From: an uncultured Granulosicoccaceae bacterium
GTDB taxonomy: Bacteria > Pseudomonadota > Gammaproteobacteria > JABXHR01
Assembly: GCA_937921805.1 (NCBI GenBank)
Contig: CAKZUS010000278.1
Span: forward strand, 1 to 6,361
Length of the DNA: 6,361 nt
Reading direction: 5' to 3'
Below the pieces are notes generated by a model, which saw nothing but the letters and a program-made list of their open reading frames with translations, was not told the DNA's origin and made no database searches. Position numbers and translations under genes: made by a program. Shown here piece by piece: positions 1-4,966 of the stretch. Numbering within the stretch: the stretch's first letter is position 1; each line of letters opens with the position of its first letter.

Positions 1-143
1 GCTTTGCCGATGGCTTTGAATATGGGTTGGGGGCAGAGATTGGCATTAGTACTGACAAGCTGCACGTGCGTGGTCCGGTGGGCCTAGAAGGACTGACGAC
101 GCAAAAATACGTGGTCTACGGCAATGGAACGGTGCGCGGCTAG
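1..143 (+). CDS. proA: Gamma-glutamyl phosphate reductase, C-terminal end (partial)
   Basis: This is the 3' end of proA; the gene starts outside the window and the first full codon here is at position 3. The readable 46 residues include FADGFEYGLGAEIGIST, then KLHVRGPVGLEGL and a final KYVVYGNGTVRG, which is the conserved C-terminus of ProA. The enzyme reduces gamma-glutamyl phosphate to glutamate semialdehyde with NADPH, the second step of proline synthesis, in the cytoplasm. The catalytic cysteine lies upstream and cannot be checked. The TAG stop is 2 bases before the nadD ATG, so the two are probably co-transcribed and perhaps translationally coupled; proA-nadD adjacency is common in gammaproteobacteria. 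Confidence 0.96.
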   Translation, partial: FADGFEYGLGAEIGISTDKLHVRGPVGLEGLTTQKYVVYGNGTVRG

Positions 144-145
144 CC

Positions 146-763
146 ATGACGGTGCGGCGCATCGGCCTCTATGGCGGGACGTTTGACCCGATTCATGTCG
201 GCCACGTGCACATGGCGCTGAGCCTGCGCGAACAATGTGCTTTGGAGTCGGTGCGCCTGATTCCCTGTGCCACTCCCGTGCACCGCACCGCACCAGGTGC
301 CAGCGCGGAGCAGCGCTGCGCGATGGTCGAACGGGCGATTCGCGGCGTTGATGGGCTGGAGCTAGACCGGCGCGAGTTGGCGCGAGAAGGCGGGTCTTAT
401 ACGATAGATACCGTGCGCGAGATTCGTGATGAATATGGCGCGGCGTCGTCTGTGCAGTGGTATTTACTCGTCGGGATGGATGCCTTCGCAAAACTATTGA
501 GCTGGCGCGAGTGGCGTGCCTTGCTCGATGAAGTGGTGTTGGTCTTGGCGCCCCGAGCGGGCGCGCAGCTCAGCCCCATCCTCTTGCGCGAACTCGCGCG
601 CCGCCAAACGCGCGCGCGCGCGCCGCAATCTGGACAGATTGTGCGCCTGGAGATGCCGCTAATAGATATTTCGGCAACAGCACAACGCTCGCGTCTTGCG
701 CAGCAACTGCCTTGCCCTCTCTTACATTGTGATGTGGCGAAATACGCCCAAGCTATTTACTAA
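146..763 (+). CDS. nadD: Nicotinate-nucleotide adenylyltransferase
   Basis: NadD transfers AMP from ATP to nicotinate mononucleotide, giving deamido-NAD, in cytoplasmic NAD synthesis. The 205 residues match the usual length. The nucleotidyltransferase signature GGTFDPIHVGH is at residues 10-20, with the HxGH catalytic histidines at 17 and 20. LVGMDAF near 108-114 matches the usual GxD segment, and ISATAQR at 175-181 is the second ATP-binding motif (family form ISxTxIR; the usual hydrophobic residue before the final Arg is Gln here). The ATG at 146 puts the signature at the normal distance from the N-terminus. No clear Shine-Dalgarno is visible; with proA ending 2 bases upstream, coupled translation is likely. 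A (CG)7 run at 609-622 encodes part of an Arg/Ala-rich stretch before the C-terminal motif. Confidence 0.95.
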   Translation: MTVRRIGLYGGTFDPIHVGHVHMALSLREQCALESVRLIPCATPVHRTAPGASAEQRCAMVERAIRGVDGLELDRRELAREGGSYTIDTVREIRDEYGAASSVQWYLLVGMDAFAKLLSWREWRALLDEVVLVLAPRAGAQLSPILLRELARRQTRARAPQSGQIVRLEMPLIDISATAQRSRLAQQLPCPLLHCDVAKYAQAIY

Positions 764-768
764 AAGGA
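764..768 (+). promoter_or_regulatory. Shine-Dalgarno that sets the rsfS start
   Basis: AAGGA sits just after the nadD stop codon. It is 8 bases from the TTG at 777, 5 from the TTG at 774 and 20 from the first in-frame ATG at 789. The spacing favours TTG at 777 as the rsfS start rather than the ATG. Confidence 0.6.
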
Positions 769-776
769 CTGTATTG

Positions 777-1136
777 TTGACTAGTGAGATGACCCGCGAG
801 CGCATTATAGCGACGCTCGACGATATTAAAGCGCTTGATGTAGACGTGATCGACGTCCGCGAGCGCACGAACATGACCGACTGGATGGTGATCTGCACCG
901 GCAGTTCCAACCGCCATACGCGCAGCGCGGCGCAGTCCCTTGATGCGGCGTTCTCTGAGGCGGGCGAGCCGCCGCTGGGCATTGAGGGCATGGACTCTGG
1001 CGAGTGGGTGCTGGTGGACCTCGGAGATGCGGTGGTGCATATCATGCTGCGCGAGACGCGCGACTACTACCAGCTCGAACGCCTCTGGGAGGCCGGCCCC
1101 GAAGCCCCCGCAACTGATGGCGCCCAGAGCGCCTAA
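777..1136 (+). CDS. rsfS: Ribosome silencing factor RsfS (TTG start)
   Basis: RsfS (formerly YbeB, DUF143/Iojap family) binds ribosomal protein L14 (uL14) and blocks joining of the 30S and 50S subunits in stationary phase or starvation. From TTG 777 the protein is 119 residues. Recognisable segments are TDWMVICTGSSNRH, PPLGIEGMDSGEWVLVDLGD, VVHIMLRETRDYYQLERLW, followed by an Ala/Pro-rich tail of 14 residues beyond the E. coli end. The frame stays open upstream to an ATG at 696 inside nadD, but the AAGGA at 764-768 and alignment with the E. coli N-terminus, from memory, support a start at TTG 777 (alternatives TTG 774, ATG 789). The gene lies 13 bases after nadD and abuts rlmH, the common gammaproteobacterial order. 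Confidence 0.92.
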   Translation: MTSEMTRERIIATLDDIKALDVDVIDVRERTNMTDWMVICTGSSNRHTRSAAQSLDAAFSEAGEPPLGIEGMDSGEWVLVDLGDAVVHIMLRETRDYYQLERLWEAGPEAPATDGAQSA

Positions 1137-1610
1137 ATGCGCGTTGAGTTACTCGCGGTGGGCAAGAAAATGCCCGCCTGGGTACAAGATGGCGTCGCGC
1201 AATACGCCAAGCGCATGCGCTCGGGAGCCGTGCAATGGCAACTGACCGAAGTCGAGGCTGAGCGCCGACGCGCTGGCCTTAGCGCTGAGCAATGCCGCCA
1301 GCGCGAAGCGGAACGTATTTTGGCGCGCATCGACGAGCGCCGCCACGTTTGTTTGCTCGACGAACGCGGTAAGCCCTGGAGTACCGTACAGCTCTCGCAG
1401 CAACTCTCGCAGTGGATGCAAGCCGGTGACCCGCTCACCCTGATTGCTGGCGGCCCCGATGGGGTCGATGACCGCGTGCGCGCGCGCGCTAATAGCTGCT
1501 GGTCTTTGTCTGCCCTGACGCTGCCGCACCCGCTGGTGCGGGTGGTCGTTGCCGAGCAGTTATACCGAGCGAATAGCCTACTACAGGGGCATCCTTACCA
1601 CCGAGAATAG
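1137..1610 (+). CDS. rlmH: 23S rRNA pseudouridine1915 N3-methyltransferase
   Basis: RlmH is a SPOUT-class, SAM-dependent methyltransferase that modifies pseudouridine 1915 in helix 69 of 23S rRNA on assembled 70S ribosomes. The 157 residues match the family (E. coli 155). The N-terminus MRVELLAVGKKMPAWVQ, the SAM-binding knot motif IAGGPDGVDD, the segment SLSALTLPHPLVRVVVAEQLYRA (residues about 123-145) and the terminal HPYHRE are all conserved. The ATG follows the rsfS stop with no gap, so translation is probably coupled. In many gammaproteobacteria rlmH is followed by mrdA-rodA; here a 155-base spacer and a TRAP transporter follow. A (GC)6 run lies at 1478-1489. No T-tailed terminator is visible just after the stop. 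Confidence 0.97.
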   Translation: MRVELLAVGKKMPAWVQDGVAQYAKRMRSGAVQWQLTEVEAERRRAGLSAEQCRQREAERILARIDERRHVCLLDERGKPWSTVQLSQQLSQWMQAGDPLTLIAGGPDGVDDRVRARANSCWSLSALTLPHPLVRVVVAEQLYRANSLLQGHPYHRE

Positions 1611-1664
1611 AGCGATTTACGCACGGCTTACACCGCGCAGATCGCTGCTGATTTGATGTCATAT

Positions 1665-1693
1665 TTGACTCTGTTGGTGAATACTAGTATACA
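1665..1693 (+). promoter_or_regulatory. Candidate sigma70 promoter for the TRAP operon
   Basis: TTGACT (1665-1670, five of six matches to TTGACA) is followed after exactly 17 bases by TATACA (1688-1693, four of six matches to TATAAT). The predicted transcription start is near 1699-1702, giving a leader of about 65 bases before the dctP start. The -10 lies inside a palindromic stretch: ATACTAGTAT (1681-1690) overlaps GTATAC (1687-1692), which could be an operator. Found by eye only. Confidence 0.45.
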
Positions 1694-1705
1694 TGTTTGG
1701 GAGCG

Positions 1706-1730
1706 CTTTTAGCTTTTCGAAGCCTAAAAG
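1706..1730 (+). promoter_or_regulatory. Stem-loop in the dctP 5' leader
   Basis: CTTTTA (1706-1711) pairs with TAAAAG (1725-1730), and GCTT (1712-1715) pairs with AAGC (1720-1723), closing a TTCG tetraloop (1716-1719). Only C1724 is unpaired. The 10-bp stem would start within about 7 bases of the predicted 5' end of the mRNA. No T-run follows, so it is not a terminator. A 5'-terminal hairpin of this kind can protect an mRNA from RNase E-type decay; that role is inference. Confidence 0.5.
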
Positions 1731-1755
1731 TGAACGTGAACAAACCAAGGTATAT

Positions 1756-1760
1756 GGAGA
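1756..1760 (+). promoter_or_regulatory. Shine-Dalgarno that sets the dctP start
   Basis: GGAGA is 5 bases before the GTG at 1766. It overlaps the alternative ATG at 1754, whose own upstream AAGG (1747-1750) is only 3 bases away. This favours the GTG as the dctP start. Confidence 0.5.
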
Positions 1761-1765
1761 ATAAA

Positions 1766-2749
1766 GTGACAAAGAATTTCGCTTTTCGTGGTGCCCTCTT
1801 AGGCAGTTGTCTTGCGGTGGCCGCCACTTCGGTCACTGCAAAGGAGCTGCGCGGCTGGAATATCCACGTAGAGGATTACCCTGTTTCTATCGCAATGGAG
1901 TCCTTCGCCGCAGAGATTGCTGAGCGCACAGATGGCGAGCTGACTGCAAAAATTTTCCACAACGGCGTTCTTGGAAGTCAGCCCGATGCGATTGAACAGA
2001 TCCGCCTTGGTGTGATCGACTTCGGTGAATTTAGCCTAGGGCCAATGGGCACGTCAGTCCCAGAGACCAATGTGGTGTCCTTGCCGTTTATCTTCAGCAG
2101 CATTCCAAAGATGTATGAGCTGATGGACGGTGAAGTGGGCGAGGCTATCGGCGCTGGCATGATGGCGCGCGGGATTGTGCCACTGGGTTGGTACGACGCA
2201 GGTGCGCGTTCTTTCTACAACTCCGTGCGTCCGATCAATACGCCCGCTGATGTGGAAGGCCTTAAGATCCGCGTGATGAGCAATGATTTGTTTGTGTCCA
2301 TGGTCGAGTCTATGGACGGCAACGCGACACCAATGGCCTTCGCTGAGGTTTATCAATCTATCCAGACGGGCGTAGTCGATGGCGCGGAGAACAATCCGCC
2401 TTCCTATGAGTCGACCAGCCACTTTGAAGTCGCGAACTTCTACTCATTGACTGAGCACCTGATCATTCCCGAGTGCTTGTGCATGAGTAAAGTGACGTGG
2501 GATAAGCTGACGCCCGAGCAGCAAACGATTGTCAAAGAAGCCGGCCGCAGTAGTGCAACGCTACAGCGTGAGTTGTGGCAGGCCCGTGAGGCGGCCAGCA
2601 TGGAGATCGTGCAGGCTGGTGGCACGGTGGTGAACACCATTGCAGACAAAGGTCCATTCCAAAAAGCCATGGCGCCAGTCTATGAGAAGTTCCTCGCAGA
2701 GAACCCTGATCTGGCTGATTTGGTTAATCTGATCCGCAACGCAGACTAA
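1766..2749 (+). CDS. dctP: TRAP transporter periplasmic substrate-binding protein (DctP family)
   Basis: This is the extracytoplasmic receptor of a tripartite ATP-independent periplasmic transporter; it binds an organic acid and hands it to the DctQM membrane complex. From GTG 1766 it is 327 residues. Residues 1-25 form a signal peptide: K3 and R8, a hydrophobic run, and a cleavage site after SVTA. The mature protein has the fold's landmarks: NGVLGSQPDAIEQIRLGVID (66-85), R148 in GARSFYN, LKIRV with R169, which should be the conserved carboxylate-binding Arg (R147 in SiaP), and VVDGAENNPPSYES (203-216) with the hinge Asn. These support a carboxylated ligand; the ENNPPSY variety is met in sugar-acid and C4-dicarboxylate receptors, so the substrate is open. 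An ATG at 1754 is the alternative start. Hand-counted base composition is lower in GC than in nadD or rlmH. Confidence 0.95.
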   Translation: MTKNFAFRGALLGSCLAVAATSVTAKELRGWNIHVEDYPVSIAMESFAAEIAERTDGELTAKIFHNGVLGSQPDAIEQIRLGVIDFGEFSLGPMGTSVPETNVVSLPFIFSSIPKMYELMDGEVGEAIGAGMMARGIVPLGWYDAGARSFYNSVRPINTPADVEGLKIRVMSNDLFVSMVESMDGNATPMAFAEVYQSIQTGVVDGAENNPPSYESTSHFEVANFYSLTEHLIIPECLCMSKVTWDKLTPEQQTIVKEAGRSSATLQRELWQAREAASMEIVQAGGTVVNTIADKGPFQKAMAPVYEKFLAENPDLADLVNLIRNAD

Positions 2750-2765
2750 GTCTCAACGCGAGACT
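2749..2765 (+). promoter_or_regulatory. Small hairpin overlapping the dctP stop
   Basis: AGTCTC (2749-2754) and GAGACT (2760-2765) are perfect inverted repeats with a 5-base loop. The stem includes the last base of the dctP TAA stop and ends one base before the larger hairpin at 2767-2794. Alone it is weak; together they make a structured dctP-dctQ junction. Confidence 0.4.
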
Positions 2766-2766
2766 G

Positions 2767-2794
2767 GGCCGCCTGTGATCGCACACAGGCGGCC
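2767..2794 (+). terminator. Strong hairpin between dctP and dctQ (partial terminator or mRNA stabiliser)
   Basis: GGCCGCCTGTG (2767-2777) and CACAGGCGGCC (2784-2794) form a perfect 11-bp GC-rich stem with a 6-base loop, followed by only TTTACT. The short T-run argues for an inefficient terminator or a 3'-end-protecting structure rather than a full stop. Its place right after the binding-protein gene fits the need for much more receptor than membrane subunits, as in many binding-protein-dependent transport operons. The stem is seen directly; the role is inferred. Confidence 0.65.
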
Positions 2795-2831
2795 TTTACT
2801 AATGCGCAAGAAATTAGGATGTGAAACTCGA

Positions 2832-3362
2832 ATGGGCGGTCTAAGAACTGGAATCAAGTGGATCGAGAGGGCACTTTCTGTGATCCAGAAAGTGAATATC
2901 TTTACGGCCTCTATCGCATTGGTTGTGCTGATTGTTACCTTTGGTTGGCTGGTTTTTGGCCGGTACGTTTTGAACGTTACCCCGACTTGGGTTGAGCAAC
3001 TGGCGCTTTTGTTGGTGTGTTACATCGCTTTTCTTGGCGCTGCGGCGGGAGTGAAGGATGACACCCACCTGGGGGTGACATTGTTCAGAGACATGCTGCC
3101 GCTGGGCATGCAGAAAGTGATCATTGTTAGTATTGATTTTATCCTCGCAGCCTTTGGCGCCGTGATGTTTGTGGCCGGTATGGCGTTGATGGAATTTGGC
3201 TGGGACTCGAATTTGCCCATGTTGAATATTCCCGAGAGCTTTCGAACGCTGGCTATCACGCTGTGCGGCGTGTTGGTCTGTGCGAATGCCGGTACGCGTG
3301 GCGTTGTGCGGCTTCTGAACTTCTCCCAGTGGCACCCCCACTGCAGCGCAAAAGGCAGCTGA
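2832..3362 (+). CDS. dctQ: TRAP transporter small membrane subunit (DctQ family)
   Basis: DctQ pairs with DctM in the inner membrane to form the sodium-driven TRAP permease. From ATG 2832 it is 176 residues with four predicted membrane helices, at about 20-44, 55-76, 95-118 and 138-156. The family pattern is visible: an Arg-Tyr pair ending helix 1 (R44-Y45), TPTWVEQ at 50-56 (usual form WxEE), FLGAAAGVK and a conserved His in DDTHLGV (76-82). The start is uncertain: ATG 2832 has AGGA 12 bases upstream (2816-2819), somewhat far; ATG 2802 adds 10 residues but only the GC-rich hairpin lies before it; the frame extends to a GTG at 2775 inside the hairpin stem. The C-terminus (HPHCSAKGS) is variable. 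The stop is 2 bases before dctM. Confidence 0.92.
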   Translation: MGGLRTGIKWIERALSVIQKVNIFTASIALVVLIVTFGWLVFGRYVLNVTPTWVEQLALLLVCYIAFLGAAAGVKDDTHLGVTLFRDMLPLGMQKVIIVSIDFILAAFGAVMFVAGMALMEFGWDSNLPMLNIPESFRTLAITLCGVLVCANAGTRGVVRLLNFSQWHPHCSAKGS

Positions 3363-3364
3363 TT

Positions 3365-4642
3365 ATGGGTCTGACTATTCTCTTGCTGGTCTTTGCAATT
3401 GGCATCGTTATTGGTATTCCCGTCGCTTTTGCAATGGGTATCGCCGCCGCCTCGGCTTTCTGGTACGAAGGCTATCCGATGCTGATCACCTTTCAGCGAG
3501 CTACCGCTGGGGTGTCTGTTTTCTCGCTACTCGCGATTCCGTTTTTTATCTTGGCGGGCGAAATCATGCTGCACGGCGGCATCGCCCAGCGCTTGGTCAA
3601 GCTGGCCTCTGCGCTGGTCGGGCACTTTAAAGGCGGCTTGGCTACGGTCAATATCTTCTCCAGCATGTTATTTGGCGGCATCTCTGGCTCGGCGGTTGCC
3701 GATATTTCGGCGCTGGGTTCGATTCTGGTACCCGTGATGAAAGAGCGCGGTTATCGCCCAGATTTTGCCGTCAATGTCACGGTGACGTCTTCCATTGCCG
3801 GCATTGTTATTCCGCCAAGCCACAATATGATTATCTTCGCCGTCGCTGCGGGCGGCGGTCTCTCTGTCTCGAAACTGTTTCTGGCAGGGGTTATTCCTGG
3901 CATCTTGATGTGCGCAAGTCTGGCGATTGCAGCCTATGTGATGTCGGTGAAACATAACTATCCCGCCGAAGCTTTCCCAGGATGGCGTGTGGTGGCGCGT
4001 AGCGCGGCCGATGCGATCCCTGGGTTTCTCACCGCTGTCATCATCGTAGGGGGGACGCTCTCAGGGGTCTTCACTGTGACCGAGTCTGGTGCCTTTGGCG
4101 CGATATACGCCTTACTGCTGACGGTGTTCTATTACCGTAGCCTGAGCTGGAATGCTTTCAAGATCGCAGTAGTCGGGACGGTGCGCACGACGTCGATGGT
4201 GATGATTCTTATCGCCTTCGCCAGCTCGTTTGCTTACCTCTTAGCGCTCTATCAGGTGCCTGCAGCACTGAGCAGCGCGCTCGTCACAATCTCTGATAAC
4301 CCCATCATTATCCTGCTCATGATCAACGTGATCTTGCTGCTCTTGGGCATGATTATGGACATGGCGGCCTTGATTCTGATCTGCACGCCCATCTTCTTGC
4401 CCATCGCCAAGAGTCTGGGAATGGATCCTGCGCAGTTCGGCATTATGATGCTGGTAAATCTCGGGCTTGGATTGTGCACTCCCCCTGTGGGAACTTGCTT
4501 GTTTGTGGGCTGCGCCGTCGGCAAGATCAAGATTGAAGAGGCACTGAAGTCGATTTGGCCCTTCTATCTCGCCATTTTGGGTGCGCTGATTCTGGTGACC
4601 TATGTTCCAGCGGTCTCGCTGTGGCTTCCATCGCTTTTCTGA
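3365..4642 (+). CDS. dctM: TRAP transporter large membrane subunit (DctM family)
   Basis: DctM is the ion- and substrate-translocating subunit of the TRAP permease. The 425 residues and strongly hydrophobic, multi-helix layout fit the family. Hallmarks in order: AIPFFILAGEIM (57-68), MLFGGISGSAVADISALGSI (101-120), VKERGY-type loop, IPPSHNMIIFAVAAGGG (149-165), GVFTVTESGAFGAIYA (234-249), GMIMDMAALILICTPIFLPI (328-347) and GLGLCTPPVGTCLFVGCAVG (367-386). ATG 3365 is preceded by AAAGG (3351-3355) at 9 bases; the frame is open further upstream inside dctQ, but the ATG start gives the normal N-terminus (GLTILLLVFAIGIVIGIPVAFAMG). With dctP and dctQ it forms a complete transporter that uses a sodium gradient (family knowledge) to import an organic acid. 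No frameshift is seen. The TGA stop borders the IS-derived scar. Confidence 0.97.
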   Translation: MGLTILLLVFAIGIVIGIPVAFAMGIAAASAFWYEGYPMLITFQRATAGVSVFSLLAIPFFILAGEIMLHGGIAQRLVKLASALVGHFKGGLATVNIFSSMLFGGISGSAVADISALGSILVPVMKERGYRPDFAVNVTVTSSIAGIVIPPSHNMIIFAVAAGGGLSVSKLFLAGVIPGILMCASLAIAAYVMSVKHNYPAEAFPGWRVVARSAADAIPGFLTAVIIVGGTLSGVFTVTESGAFGAIYALLLTVFYYRSLSWNAFKIAVVGTVRTTSMVMILIAFASSFAYLLALYQVPAALSSALVTISDNPIIILLMINVILLLLGMIMDMAALILICTPIFLPIAKSLGMDPAQFGIMMLVNLGLGLCTPPVGTCLFVGCAVGKIKIEEALKSIWPFYLAILGALILVTYVPAVSLWLPSLF

Positions 4643-4659
4643 TGCGCTGTTACCTCGTT

Positions 4660-4807
4660 ATCCCATCAACGAGTCGCTAGCTCCGCTACTGTGCTCGTCT
4701 CTAGTAGGGCTTCAAGGGCCACTTTGGCTTTGAATGAAGGGCTGTGTTGCTGGCGTTATCTACAACCCAGAGCTTAAACCCCTGCCCAGTTTTTGGGGGC
4801 CACTTCA
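4660..4807 (-). mobile_element. Remnant of an IS3-family insertion sequence (left end plus start of orfA)
   Basis: On the - strand, reading from about 4807 downward, there is a TG-starting sequence TGAAGTGGCCCCCAAAAACT, then GGGCAGGGG, of the kind found at IS3-family ends, followed about 25-50 bases later by a decayed orfA reading frame (4666-4755). Distance and orientation fit the left end of such an element. Everything after the first 30 or so codons of orfA, all of orfB and the right end are missing. I see no second copy of the terminal repeat or a target duplication. The exact borders are estimates. Confidence 0.65.
4666..4755 (-). pseudogene. IS3-family transposase orfA fragment, degraded
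   Basis: The reverse strand from 4755 to 4669 translates to 29 residues containing HSPSFKAKVALEAL and then TVAELATR. This is the typical start of the helix-turn-helix OrfA protein of IS3-family elements (family form HSPEFKAKVALEAL...TxAELA). A stop codon lies immediately upstream in the same frame and TGA (4668-4666) follows, so there is no start and no continuation. Removing one G at 4667 would extend the match to Y-G-I, which is what the family has next (YGV/YGI), so a one-base frameshift is possible. Homology fades before the dctM stop at 4642. The piece cannot make an active transposase. Confidence 0.75.
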
Positions 4808-4966
4808 GAGGTTGACCGTCAGGCTCTGGTACGCAGCTTGATGAAGCAATAAAACCCGCTCTGTAATTTTTGTGTGGTTTGTGTGTGATCTGCGCGTTGG
4901 TTGATGGCCTAATGGGTGGTCTAAAAAGTGGCGCTAGAATACAGGCTTCGCAATAGGAATCTTGTT
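4808..4966 (+). other. Non-coding stretch between the IS remnant and maf
   Basis: This is the rest of the 324-base gap between dctM and maf. It holds a short coding-like tail (4808-4852, residues EVDRQALVRSLMKQ then TAA), a T/G-rich segment around 4866-4888, a likely -10 box at 4935-4940 and the maf ribosome binding site AGGA at 4955-4958. I see no RNA gene and no convincing T-tailed terminator. Confidence 0.5.
4935..4940 (+). promoter_or_regulatory. Candidate -10 box for maf-rng
   Basis: TAGAAT matches five of six bases of the sigma70 -10 consensus and lies 26 bases before the maf ATG. No good -35 is found 16-18 bases upstream (ATGGGT at 17), so it is either a weak or activator-dependent promoter or a chance match. 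Confidence 0.35.

Noticed and set aside
84..491. Long open frame on the - strand opposite nadD
   Set aside because: It is the antisense shadow of a GC-rich gene with clear NadD motifs; its translation is Arg/His/Ser-rich with no recognisable domain.
1611..1646. Inverted repeat AGCGAT / ATCGCT after rlmH as a terminator
   Set aside because: The 6-bp arms are 24 bases apart and no T-run follows, so it does not look like an intrinsic terminator.
1766..1812. DctP as a lipoprotein (LLGSC at residues 11-15)
   Set aside because: The hydrophobic stretch before the Cys is too short, and a better signal peptidase I site (SVTA, residues 22-25) follows.
2774..2785. TGTGATCGCACA as a CRP site
   Set aside because: The half-sites are too close (4 bases between TGTG and CACA rather than 8), and the sequence is already explained by the 11-bp hairpin.
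2841..3341. 166-codon open frame on the - strand opposite dctQ
   Set aside because: The + strand has a convincing DctQ membrane protein; the antisense product is His/Gln/Lys-rich, as expected from reversed hydrophobic codons.
4654..4673. CTCGTT / AACGAG inverted repeat after dctM as a terminator
   Set aside because: The stem is 6 bp with an 8-base loop and no T-run; it also overlaps the orfA remnant, so it is probably incidental.
4911..4931. TCTAAAAAGTGGC as the second terminal repeat of the IS remnant
   Set aside because: The similarity to the 4779-4807 end is only a few bases around an A-run, with no matching terminal dinucleotide or target duplication.
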